The position numbers and the translations under genes are program-made. Positions 53,622-64,000 of a stretch of 64,000 nt of DNA are shown one piece after another (position 1 is the first letter of the stretch; each line of letters begins with the position of its first letter). The notes below the pieces were generated by a model. That model was not told where the DNA came from. It did not search any database and saw nothing but the letters and a program-made list of their open reading frames with translations. The DNA comes from Adiantum capillus-veneris (Eukaryota > Streptophyta > Polypodiopsida > Polypodiales > Pteridaceae), in assembly GCA_014529385.2 (NCBI GenBank), contig CM043943.1, positions 151,375,092-151,439,091 of the forward strand, written 5' to 3'.

Positions 53622-55454
53622 CCCCCGGGCACGGTCCACTTCCCTTTGACTCTCTTATGGTTGGATGTACACATGGAAGATGGGAGAAATGCTGGTGCAA
53701 TTTGGATATATTCAAGAACTATCACTTGCATGCACAATAGAATTGGATAGCTACATGCTCCCTTTGTAGTCACAAGACATAGGTTTCTCCTACACACATT
53801 GCATAGGAAAATTTTCTCTCAACACACACAAGGGTCATCACTCACACCACTCCAAGAGGATTTGAAAGTTTCTCTGGCAGACATGATTCAATACTTCAAT
53901 TATGGGATTGGAATCAGTTAAATCGGTCAACATATGTGGACCTATTGATTAGCCTATAACGTTTAAGAATTTTTGATTGGATCTAGCCCATGCCTCATTT
54001 AATTTTCAAAAATTTTCAAAGTTTTCTTATTGGTGTATTTGTGGCCATATTCACACAAACACACACACACACACACACACACAGACCTCTCTCAATTTGG
54101 GTTAGTTTCGGTCTTATCAAGATTGTGTCAGCACTTGCATGACTTATCAAACTCTCGCAGTCTTGAAGATAGTTAGTTTTGTATTGAAAATAGTATCATG
54201 TTTCTTTTACTGAGTCTCTTACATTCTTGAAGATAGTCAGTATCATATTGAAGATAGTAAGTATCATGTTGCTTACTCTTATAGATTTTGTTGCCTTTTT
54301 GGTGATATGATTTAGCTATTGTTTATGATTTGAGTGAACTCAATGATGTGTGGCTCTCCCCTCGAGACAAGAGATGGGAGAAAAGTATTGAAATGAGATT
54401 ATATTCAAAGTTGGTTGTTGGTAAAGACTAATGTCCATTAGAACGTTCCTTGATAGTTTCACTGCGTACAAATATGATGCAAGATTTAATTTGACATAGT
54501 TTTTGGCAAGAACAAAGATGTCTTTTGGATGTTTTGGATCTCATGATTATAGTTGCAAACTTGACATGTACATTCTACTCGCCACTTAAAAAAGTGTAGC
54601 CCTATTTTCAACTTGCATTTTCTTCTTTTGATTGGGGCGAGTATTATCCTCATCATTATGATGATGGCAAGACTAGGATTTGACTCCTAGAAGTAGAGAT
54701 TGTACTTAAAGTATAAATACATCAATGGTATGTCCTTTCATAGCTTTTGCATTTGATCTTTAATTAATAAATTTTGATTGAGAGTTTTAAAGTGTTTTAT
54801 AAAAGGGATATGTTTGCTCAACAAAGACTTAAAAAGCTGGAAATGGGTAGTATTCTCTTAATGATAATAGATTCATTCCTCAAGGAAGGGTCCCTTCTAA
54901 GGTGACAATTATTGGATTTTTTGAAAACTACCCAGAATACAAATGAAATGCTGCTTAATTTTTCTCAGATGGTAGTCTGTGAAAATGCTTATAAATTTTC
55001 CTAATCTTCGTCTATTTTTTAACTTCATTGTGAATTCTCACACTGATAACAAGAAGGGGAAGGGATCATTGATCTGATACTTATGTGCTTGTGTTTCTTG
55101 GATGATGACAAGTAATAGTTTCCTTCCTTGGAATTACAACAATTAGTACAATTGTAGCAATTGATCTACATATAGGACCAGTCTACATAGAAAGACTTGG
55201 TTTGGTTTTTGGGGCTGTAAAAACTTATTTTATAAGTATAAATTGTTATATTGATATTAGATAATTAATTTCAATAAACATGTACATGTGTTTTTTTATT
55301 TTTCATAAGTGTTAGGTAATTGATGATAATTATTTATACATATATAACGTTTAGTTTGGTCTAATGTATGGTTCAATAGTTGTATTGTTTAGAGAATCAC
55401 TTCAAACTTACACGTGCACATACACACACCCCTCTGAAACTCCTCGTTTTGATG
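53620..55454. other. Spacer with minor repeats
   Basis: It contains an (AC)n run at 54052-54083 and a small irregular repeat of GAAGATAGT(T/C)AGT units at 54164-54275. Nothing else is recognised. Confidence 0.4.
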
Positions 55455-55615
55455 TTTAAAAAAAAAGTATAATGTCGCTTAAGTGACGACTCTTTTTCAA
55501 GCGACGCTTAAGCAACACCTAAAATCAATTTTGTGCGATGCTGACTATATCAATGCTATTACATCGCATTAGGGATGCTTTAAAGCATCCTTACATACTA
55601 AGCCTTCTAGTAGTG
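55455..55615 (-). mobile_element. CACTA-type transposon terminus (solo end)
   Basis: Read from 55615 on the minus strand it begins CACTACTAGAAGG, the usual CACTA terminal motif. Subterminal GTCGCTTAAGTGACG / GCGACGCTTAAGC repeats and a perfect 18-nt palindrome (GGATGCTTTAAAGCATCC) follow. The opposite end was not found, so this is a fragment or a small MITE. Confidence 0.5.
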
Positions 55616-56750
55616 CATTTTCTCAATCCGATAACCTAATATTGATGTTTCTACATCTATTGTTCATAACTACCACTAAGAATAAGTTTTCATGGTATAG
55701 ATGTATCCTTGACTTGAACATATCATCATAGAAACTCTCAAAAGCATTGAAAGATACCAAACTAGGACAATTTTGGAGGCACTTATGACCTAGTAAAACT
55801 CCATACATAAGAAAACAAACTTTCACAATATGCCCTTTACATTTAAGTGAAAAAATACTAACTAATAGCTAAATTATATATGTATTGGAGTCCTTATATA
55901 ATTTGAAAAATTATTATGATTATCCTATCAAAACACTTATACATAAGAGAATACACTCTCATCTTAAAATGACTATGATTTTGGTAGCCAAAAAATTTCC
56001 ATTGTTGCATCTTCAATTCTATGGGATATAAGGCGCCATATAACTCAAATAAAAATGATCGTGCAAAATAAAATCCTTGTGCAAAATTGATTTGCAACTA
56101 CCAAGTCACATCCAACTTGCATGAAAAAATATCCCAAATGTCCATATCATGTCAATAAATCAGCATGCTCAAATTCTTATCGATACTACATAACTTGAAA
56201 TGAGGATACCTTGGAAATGACATTAGCTAAGTATATAACACTTTAAATCTCACAAAGATGACTTTAAAGGTAGCCATATTAACAGACATACTGCCATATC
56301 ATGAAAAAGTCCAAAAACAACACACGATCTATGATATATCTTAGGTTGAAAAGATCATTTGCAAGCATAAGATTTGATAGTTGAATCCATATGTCCAAAA
56401 ATTGACAAATTTTTCCAACTCACTAAGACATAAAAGTGTCCAATTAGTAATCTAGTGTTAAGTATGTGTACTTATCTACAATAACTTCTCAATTTCTACC
56501 AATTTTTAAAATAAAAAACTCAGCTTATTCATTTATTTATTTATCTTTAAGCAAAACTCACAATGGTGAGTATAATATATTAACAAAACCAAAAAAATTA
56601 CATAATCATGCCATGCCCAAATTTAGCCATGAAACCTTCAAACCGACCATGGGTTCTCAGACACATATCTTAGACATAAACACGAGCCACGATTACCCAA
56701 TATAACCAATAGATCAAACTCAAGATGTCCACCATGAAACTAAGTAGAGC
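55616..56750. other. AT-rich spacer, nothing recognised
   Basis: Only short chance frames on both strands. Confidence 0.4.
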
Positions 56751-57046
56751 TGATAGATACATTGGCTGATAAGGGTGCCAACCTCAAAAAGACAAAAATA
56801 CATACCGACGAGGAAGGGGCGGGGCCCAAAGTTCCCATCACCCACATGGAACTCCGAGGTGCCACCACACGAGCGTTGCTTCCATCAGCCACACCAATGT
56901 GTCTCATGAGGACCATCAGCCAAAAAAGAGCAGAATACATTACGAGCCACCATCAACCGCCAAGGAGAATCCAACAAAATCCAGACCCAAAGACCAGACT
57001 GTCAGAGGTGAGCCAAGCACCTTCAAAACATGGAGTAGGGCCTTGA
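56751..57046 (+). other. GC-richer island with an open frame, unrecognised
   Basis: An open frame of about 94 residues (KIHTDEEGAGPKVPITHMEL, ATTRALLPSATPMCLM) with no ATG near its start. It is clearly higher in GC than its surroundings, which suggests an inserted coding relic. No family is recognised. Confidence 0.35.
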
Positions 57047-57067
57047 TGAATGGAAGGTCCTTTAAGC

Positions 57068-57960
57068 TTAGCCACATACTATTAAGTACAATTTTCTCCA
57101 ATGGCTTATCCTTCATTAAGGAGTGATTGGTTCTAAACATTATATATTTAGAGTGAGTGTATGTCATCGCCATAGGTGCAAGCTGGAAGTGGAGAATATT
57201 AGTCATCTGTTTTTTCTTTCAAGTATAATTCAATTTTTTTAAAGGATCTCCAAAATCCTTGCTCTTCCCTTCATCCAAGATCTTTCAATTGGGACGTCAA
57301 AATTTGTTTTCACAGAATGCATATATATTGACTGCATTCCTTTGAGACATATCATCAAAGCATCTTGTTGTGGCATATGTGGAGCCATATAAGTAGCTAT
57401 AGTAAGTACAATATTCTCCAATGGCTTATCCTTCACCAAGGAGTGATTGGTTCTAAACCTTATATATTTAGAGTGAGTGTAAGTCATCACTGTAGATGCA
57501 AGGTGGAAGTGGAAAATATCAACCATGTGTTTTTTCTTACAACAAGTATAATTTAGTTTTTCCAAAGGATCTTTAGAATTCTTGCACTTCCCTTTATCCA
57601 AGAGCTTTCAACTGGGATGATGGAATGATTTCGCAAAATGCATAGAAATTGAGTGCATTCCTTTGAGGCATATCATCCAAAGCATCTTGCTATGGCATAT
57701 ATGGAGCCATAGAAGTGGTCAACCCAATAATCATGTGCTTTCTCTACTATGAAGAGCCATGTAGCTAGTTGTGTGGCACATTTATTCAAGAACTTTCAAT
57801 TGGGATGTAAAAATCAAATTTTGCAAAATGCATAGGGATTGTGTGCATTCCTCTAAGACACATCATCAAGAGCGTCCTGCTATGGCATATACAGTGGCAT
57901 AGAAGTAAAACTATCATTTAGTTAGCCCAATAATTGCCCACTTTCTCTACTAAGGGATGA
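57068..57960. repeat. 320-bp tandem repeat, two and a half copies
   Basis: Copy 1 (57068-57387) and copy 2 (57388-57707) align at a constant 320-bp offset (TTCTCCAATGGCTTATCCTT, GGAGTGATTGGTTCTAAAC). A third partial copy from about 57785 begins at the TTTCAATTGGGATG motif and continues through GCATTCCTCTAAGACACATCATC. Short minus-strand frames in copies 1 and 2 are similar to each other but unrecognised. Confidence 0.85.
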
Positions 57961-58450
57961 ATTAACAAGAGCAATGTAGCTAAGTCTAAAGTACATTGTT
58001 GAATTTATTATTTTCCGTTAGGTTTCTCACTTCTTTCACCCAAAAAAACAATGTGAAGGTTCACGTCTTCATTTGTTAGTGATAAAATGAAAATGAGATC
58101 AAATAATGTAAAGCTATGAGATGAAAGGCCCATTTGAGAACCGATAAGGTTAAAAAGATTTTAATGCTTTACATGAAAAGGAAGCTCTAATTGGTGTAGG
58201 AAACAAGGTAAAGTCACAAGACTCACTTAGGCAATATTCTAGAACCAAAAAATAAAAGAAAGTCAAATAAGGTCTTAAACAAAGGGGTCAAGTTTCAATG
58301 TAAATGCATTTTAGAGCAAAAAACTACAAGGAAGTCCAATGAGGCATCATATTAAAAGACCCATTTACATTAATAAAACATAAGAAAGACATACAAAAAA
58401 TTGTTTTTCTGCTGTTATAGCAATGATTTACATCATGAGATGAAAAGATA
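57961..58450. other. Spacer, nothing recognised
   Basis: AT-rich flank of the CACTA-like element, with no coding signal. Confidence 0.4.
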
Positions 58451-59479
58451 CACTACAAGTTTTAGACTTTTTCTTACCTATAAAAAGTGGGTATTAATTT
58501 CGGTGTTCATACCCTATGATGTGAAAACCATTTTTTATAGAAAAAATAAATGAATTTCTATGGACAAGTCAAGTTTTCACTTCTATATATTATTACTATG
58601 CTTGCATTTTACATTGATACTTTTTTGAATGATTAAAGTTCAAAATTTCCATGTAAATTTGATATTTCCACACCCAAATATTATTCGTACCTTTGTACTT
58701 TACATTGAGATTTTTTCCTTATGACTCATTTCTAACGGTACCTGTAACTTTTTCAACATTGAAAACATTTCTATATGTGATATAAGTATAAATCTTTTAC
58801 ATTCTAGCATATTGTCAACATGTTTTCCTACATAATTATTCATACCTTTAAGGAAACATGCAAAATTCTAGTTTTTATGCTGTATTATTTTCTTTGAAAA
58901 TTTTCTCCATGGAAAAAGTAAAAATCCTTTTAGATCATAATTTTTTCACTTTGAAAATTTTCACACATATAATGTCTATGATGGTAAAATGTTAAAATTT
59001 TCATTCAAAAATTTTACACGCAAATGGGTGCGCACCACAACAACTTTAAGAACTTTTTCCACTTGCAAAAACGAGTGGAAAAATTGAGATTCACACCCAG
59101 TGAGTGAGAAAACGACCTTTTCACACGTACGACCTTGCATAAAATATATTTCTTACACTTGGAATAGTACTCATGGTACCGAACTTAGTGAAAAAGTCAA
59201 CATTCACTACATTCCAAGCTTGAAAATCAACTTTTCCATTGAAAAATATTTCTTGCTCTTGGAACAGTATACTCACGGTGCCGTGACTATTCTAAAACTT
59301 AGTCAACATTCACTACACAAAAATCAATTTTTCTATGAAATTCTATTTTTATTATTGTGAATTTTTATACTTGCTCCAAAATTCTTCGATGAAGTGTGAA
59401 AATGAGTGAAAAGAATGCCCTTTTTCTCAACTGGTGAAAAAGGGCATTCTTTTACACTACAAGTCTAGAACTTGTAGTG
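58451..59479. mobile_element. Non-autonomous CACTA-like element (1029 bp)
   Basis: The left end CACTACAAGTTTTAGAC (58451) and the right end, read in complement from 59479, CACTACAAGTTCTAGAC match at 16 of 17 positions. Both start CACTA. The interior is AT-rich with many GTGAAAA/TTTTCACA-type subterminal motifs and no transposase. The expected 3-bp target duplication is not clean (ATA against TAA), so an end may be displaced. Confidence 0.55.
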
Positions 59480-59491
59480 TAAAAGAATGCC
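59412..59491. repeat. Two adjacent palindromes at the CACTA-like right end
   Basis: AAAAGAATGCCCTTTTTC...GAAAAAGGGCATTCTTTT forms one hairpin. GCATTCTTTTACACTACAAGT, a 5-nt centre and its exact complement form a second. They share the AAAAGAATGC string, so the region can fold in alternative ways. Confidence 0.85.
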
Positions 59492-59900
59492 TTGAAAATA
59501 AAAAAATTAGTATCACTAATATTAAGGATTGTTGAATTAGGATCACTAATTATTAAGGAATATCAAATTTGTACTTTTTGGAATTGTACTCTTCATGATG
59601 TGCAATATGCAAGAACTAAAAATCACAATAGCCAACATAATCAATTCAGGGGAATCTCATTTTGAGATAATATTAGTCACAAAAATACAATAATATTATC
59701 AAATTGAAAAAAATTGTCGACCCAAAGTACATAAAAACCAGCTTCAAAAATTGTTCAAAAGATCTATAAGTGCTCTTGATAAGTCAATATTTAATTGCCT
59801 GATTTGAAGCAAGTAGGAATGCCATCTACAAGATCTGAATAATGAACCGGAGACCATCCTTGTAAAAATATCCAGGCATATGCTCCAATCTTGCCAGGTG
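59492..59900. other. AT-rich spacer, nothing recognised
   Basis: A small repeat of TAGTATCACTAATATTAAGGA / TAGGATCACTAATTATTAAGGA lies at 59508-59561. No gene is seen. Confidence 0.4.
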
Positions 59901-59913
59901 CTTACTCCACCCT

Positions 59914-60204
59914 CTAAGTTCTAATGTTCACTCTCTGGATCTGACGTGGAAACCCTATTTTCAAGGCATGTTGTTGCACATTAACATCAATTAGCACTAC
60001 ATTTCTAGTAGATGAATTAGATTCATTATGATCAGTGTGGCTTGAAACCAGTACTATGTCTCCCTTTTTCATCCAAGGACGAGCACATCCAGGCTTTAAT
60101 AAATGTGTACAAAAGTGAATATCACTCATTTTGTAAATCAGTTTATCACCTCCAGTATTCAAAGGTAGGGAGAAGCATTTGTGTAGAATTGTGTTTATTG
60201 TCAA
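59914..60204 (-). pseudogene. Minus-strand ORF fragment, unrecognised (cluster member)
   Basis: An open frame with GDIVLVSSHTDHNESNSSTR and VLIDVNVQQHALKIGFPR. Not recognised. It is one of several minus-strand frames between 59.9 and 63.9 kb that look like pieces of one decayed gene or transposon. Confidence 0.35.
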
Positions 60205-60613
60205 TAAACACCACCTCTTATTCAGAAATTATGTGTTTTTGATTAATTTCATTCCTGTCACTTTATCGTCTTGGGGAGCATTTATTGCACAACATTCATT
60301 CATAAACTCTCTGACAAAGAAGAGCGCAATGTTCCTTTTATGCTCATGTGATAAGAATTCGTGAATGTTACATAGCCTCTTGATATACATTGACCACTTG
60401 CATTGGTGCCAGGAGAGAGAGATTGACAATAACATTATCATTTACTTCATATCATTTGGCATGCATATGGACACTTGAGTAAGAAATGCCCTAAAGATAA
60501 AGGTTTCCTTGATTCCAATAGTTTTTCAAGCTCAAAATCTCCCAACTCTGTAAAGATTTTCTTTTCCTTTTGAGAGGACTAAGAGCAATTCCTTTTCTAT
60601 CAATCATTTGAAT

Positions 60614-60817
60614 TCAAGGACAAGGACTGAGTCTATGTGCACTCTCATACAATTTCTTTGCCAATTTTTGTGAGGTGGAGAGTACTAAGCATGATGTATG
60701 CCAATTTGCACAAGATGAAAGATCCACATGAGCTCTAGCTAATCCTTGTGGCAACAAAACATTCTTATGTATGATTGAGAGTATCCTTACAGAATAAGAA
60801 AGACCATCCTTCTCCAC
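60614..60817 (-). pseudogene. Minus-strand ORF fragment, unrecognised (cluster member)
   Basis: About 67 codons (LSIIHKNVLLPQGLARAHVDL). No known domain. Same strand as its neighbours. Confidence 0.3.
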
Positions 60818-61339
60818 ATATAGCTATTTCAATGTTCTTGAAAGTAGCACTCGATTGTGATAATTTGTGTTTGACAACTCATTGAACCTATTATTTGTCA
60901 GTATCTCCACAATTCCCAAAACATTTTGTTCTAATTGACAGCACTAACTTCCATCATGTTTACTACCATGGCATATAATATCATCAAGAATCTCTACACA
61001 ACCTGCAAATGAATGCAAAAAATCAGTCCATCACACTTTGATCACAAACTTGATAAACTCATGGCAAAAATATCACTGGCAGTGGACCAATTATTAAGTT
61101 TTTTCCTCCATTAAGCACTACTATTCAATGACTCCACTCTCTTTTTGGATTTGTTATCATTGTTTGAAAACCATCCCAATGGCACATCAATGAAAATTTT
61201 CAAGGATCTCCCTATAAGATACCAACAAATAATTAATCTTCAAGTTTTACTAGAGAAGAATTTTAACGCAATACATAGAAGAGACTTATACCTTAACAAC
61301 CATCCATGTAGTTTGAATGTGTGTTTTGCATAGAGAGCA

Positions 61340-61663
61340 TTAAAAATTGTACTCATTATCTTGTTCTTTCCACCCATATGCAAGCTCATTGCTTTGTATA
61401 GTTGCTGGATATGTTCTATAGTACACTCCACAGTGGCTATTTGGACATTGAAAAGGAACTTCCCACTCCTTTTGTGGATCCCAAAATTCTTGATACATTT
61501 TTAATTTATCTCCATCCCAAAACTCCTTCACATTTCTATTGAAAACAATATTTGGACACCAATCTTGTTTTGCTTGCCACATAGTAAGAAAATCATAACA
61601 AAAAGTTTTACTTTGACATAGAATTTGAAGCTGCTCAATAACTGGTAAATACTCAAAATGCAC
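61340..61663 (-). pseudogene. Minus-strand ORF with Trp/Cys-rich region, unrecognised
   Basis: 107 codons: YLPVIEQLQILCQSKTF, KEFWDGDKLKMYQEFWDPQK and CPNSHCGVYYRTYP. The CPNSHC could be half of a zinc-binding site. The pattern (EYLPVI..L..LC then W..P..W..P) resembles plant transposon-encoded proteins rather than a housekeeping gene, but this is an impression and not a domain assignment. Confidence 0.45.
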
Positions 61664-61994
61664 TATGCTTTTTCTATCTTTTCCGCAATCATGGCATTGC
61701 TTGTAGTAGACTTCACAATTTCTCTTAATTTTTTGCCTTGACAGAGTGGAAGGGCAACTTCATATCAAAATGTCTCCTTCATATAGATCTTTTGCATGTG
61801 GAGGATACAACATGGGTTTGTGTTGTTGAGTCTCCCAATCAATGTATATTTGCCACTGCTGAGGATTTATCAATCCCTTTTCTTTTTATCTTTGAAATAT
61901 TTTGGTCATTGTTTGAGGTGTGCTCCGGTCTATTCTAGGAAATTACTCATCCAAAAGAATCTCTGAGCGGCTTGATTTCTTTAATTTGCTTTGG

Positions 61995-62216
61995 CTATTT
62001 CTTGCTCGGTATCTCATCTCCAAAAAAGATCATTTTCATGATGTCATTTTTCATTACTAGAGGTGCTCTATACTTATCAAGCCTTGATTGAAAACTAAGA
62101 ATCCAATTTTCTAGCTCATTGAGTAAATATCCACTGCCTCTTTGAGAGCTTGAAGCTTCGTCCTCATCATCCTTTCTACTTTTATGCTTAGATGGCTGCT
62201 CCATCTCATTTGATGG
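61995..62216 (-). other. Possible terminal exon, unrecognised gene or transposon
   Basis: A pyrimidine-moderate stretch ending TTTACAG (AG at 62218-62217) leads to a 73-codon frame ending in TAG. It begins PSNEMEQPSKHKSRKDDEDE, is charged and disordered, and is followed by a helical stretch (LLNELENWILSFQSRLDKYR). The frame is clean, unlike most neighbours. Confidence 0.4.
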
Positions 62217-62252
62217 CTGTAAATTGCAATATAATTTCAAAAAATACACCAT

Positions 62253-62960
62253 ATAATTAGAGTAAATTTGAGAAATTTATGAGATTTAAAATCATGTAAA
62301 AACCATATAAGTTAAAAAGGAGTATAACTTGACAAAATACAAATAAAATGACATCCAAATACTCTGGGTTTTAAGAAACATGATAAAGTTTCAACATAAA
62401 AGAGAACATGAGCATAAAAATATCAAAACCAATAAAGGTTTCAAGATATAACTTGTGAACAATCTAAAAATACAATCATTTGTTGAGCTCTTGGTCAAAT
62501 TGGTCTCCAACAAGACCAATGCTACACTCATGGCATTCATCATCTATCTCTATGCTGATACAATGGTGATCCATCACCTCACACACTTGTGCCATATTGC
62601 CAACACTAGCAAAGCAATCAATCACCGCTTCTTCTTTTTTAGTGCACATTGAGATCAAAACAATGCGCCACAAAAAAGGTGTCATAAAGTAGAAATAAAA
62701 TGCAATTCTTATCATAAACCTCCAATGAGGGACAAATATTTTCAAAATTTTTGGTGCCACTCAGAAGCCCCTTGAAGACATTTACCATATGAATTTGATG
62801 TCAAATTGTGTTTCCTCCCTTGAGGTAGCTCTTTAAACTTGTCTCCATGTAGATCAAATGAACCTTTTGTGACATTTTTTGTTGTGGATCCTTGGCCCAA
62901 ATTTCACGTCCTTTCATGACGGGAAAACAAAGTGACTACAAGGGTAGAAACCTGCAAAAG
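62253..62960 (-). other. Region between cluster ORFs
   Basis: Overlapping broken minus-strand frames at 62476-62760 and about 62780-62950. No product is recognised; it may be intronic or decayed coding sequence. Confidence 0.3.
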
Positions 62961-63037
62961 ACAAACTATAATAATAAAAAACAATAACTTTTTAACATAC
63001 TAATCTTAAAAAGTGATTTAGAAGCTCTTTTACTTAC

Positions 63038-63481
63038 ATATTGAATGTCACAAAAAATAAGTTGTTTGTTCAATTGTGTAGTTTCCAAAAACAAAGTGTG
63101 GACTATTTGTAATCGGAATTGTCTTAAGACATTGGAAACAATAATCAACTGATATTGTATGCTACTCGTTGTGACGAAGAACCCTTTTACTGCCAAGAAT
63201 TTCTCTGTAATAGCAACAGATGCATGAAGATTCTCCATTTTTCACTCATTCCATTTTGGGATAATTGTTTCACCCTCAAATGGAGAAAGACCTGATGGAA
63301 GATCAACCCATATGAGTGTGCAAGGCGCCTCGCTAGGAGAATGAATAGGGCTACTTACTTTTTGCAAAAAATTAGATAGTGCCCTATATTTAGAACCATC
63401 AGGGTCTCCAGTTATCACTGCTTCTAAATCACATATATTCTCATGTAAATGAAGATTCAATGGTGCAAAAGAATGGATCAA
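63038..63481 (-). pseudogene. Minus-strand ORF pair in one frame, one stop, with 5' splice site
   Basis: Frames 63242-63481 and 63238-63038 are in register, separated by a single TGA (63244-63242). The text includes LIHSFAPLNLHLHENICDLE, LPSGLSPFEGETIIPKWNE and QIVHTLFLETTQLNKQLIFC. A consensus GTAAGT donor follows at 63037. Upstream, the same frame opens after a frame change from 63485-63828. It is probably a relic of a spliced gene. The family is unknown. Confidence 0.4.
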
Positions 63482-63484
63482 ATA

Positions 63485-63828
63485 TTTTGGATACTCTTTA
63501 GATTCTTCAGAACCTTTGAATTTTTCCTCTCTTCACTAAATCTTCTTTTCTTACGTTTCTTGTTTTTTGATTTTTCCCTTGTATCAGTGTCCTTGGTTGA
63601 CGATTTAGGTCGCTTATTGATTTTCAACTTATTCACACTCTTTTTGGTCTTTGGGAGAGAGGGACTCGTTGTGGGCACTGCATCTTTTCCCTTTACACCC
63701 TTTGGCATTATCTTTGTAACGAAGACTACCAATGTTCTCAACAATGGCCATGATTTTATCTTTTTGGTGTGAGAGTCATCCTTGACTCTTTTTTTACCTA
63801 TCAGATCGCATACACTCAAAACTCTCAT
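63485..63828 (-). pseudogene. Lys-rich ORF, unrecognised
   Basis: 115 codons with strong Lys/Arg/Ser enrichment (KTKKSVNKLKINKRPKSS, REKSKNKKRKKRR), resembling a nuclear localisation or disordered DNA-binding tail. The next frame (63481 down) appears to continue it after a frame change, giving a basic N-terminal region followed by a folded part. Confidence 0.4.
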
Positions 63829-64000
63829 ATGGGGCTACATACACAAGATACATGCATAGATGTATAGATAGCAACAAGTTACAAAACTATTAGTGATTTA
63901 AAAATGACATTCCTCTCACCATTGTACAAATTGTCATTGAAATCAAGTTTGCTTTGGAACCCTTGTACTAGAATCAAGTATTCTTTGGAACCCAGCGTAT
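63829..64000. other. Window end, nothing recognised
   Basis: AT-rich. It contains two partial copies of an ACTAGAATCAAGT / CTTTGGAACCC string near the very end. Confidence 0.4.

Overview
This is nuclear DNA from a land plant with a large, repeat-rich genome. The evidence is one intron-rich plant-type protein phosphatase gene with GT-AG introns (one about 7 kb), plant-type Ty1/copia and Ty3/gypsy LTR retrotransposons primed by initiator-Met tRNA, hAT and CACTA relics, tRNA-derived SINEs, and long compound CT/CA/GA/GT microsatellites. A fern is my best guess from the overall style, but no single sequence feature proves it. There are no bacterial-style genes, rRNAs, intact tRNAs or CRISPR arrays.

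Layout. 1-5100: a 5'-truncated Ty3/gypsy chromovirus (element A, + strand) with one in-frame stop in pol and its 3' LTR. 5380-10556: a complete, apparently young Ty1/copia element (- strand) with an uninterrupted 1428-residue Gag-Pol, nearly identical LTRs and a perfect TTAAA target duplication. It sits inside a putative intron of an unrecognised minus-strand gene. 10.9-12.1 kb: microsatellite-rich 5' region. 12096-21656: the one clear host gene, a five-exon clade-E-like PP2C phosphatase of 629 codons. Its 6.95-kb second intron holds a SINE, a gypsy relic, an LTR-element primer-binding-site relic and two foldback structures. 22.6-27.7 kb: decayed copia and unassigned relics with several tandem duplications. 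27712-35431: element B, an inverted, internally deleted copy of the element A family. 36961-48567: a decayed hAT transposase split by element C (37162-45903), a gypsy element with 2.8-kb LTRs and a perfect GTAGC target duplication. 48.6-64 kb: mostly AT-rich relic DNA with microsatellites, CACTA-type ends, 320-bp tandem repeats and a cluster of decayed minus-strand ORFs that I cannot assign.

The most unusual object is element C. Its Gag N-terminus appears to be encoded inside the LTR (38807-38929). It would be joined in phase to the main Gag exon (from 40824) by removal of a 1.9-kb intron that contains the end of the LTR, the primer binding site and an extra, unrecognised ORF. Spliced RNA would be translatable but could not be primed for reverse transcription, and unspliced RNA would be the genome. 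This copy has lost protease, RT and most of RNase H, so it would have depended on another element to move.
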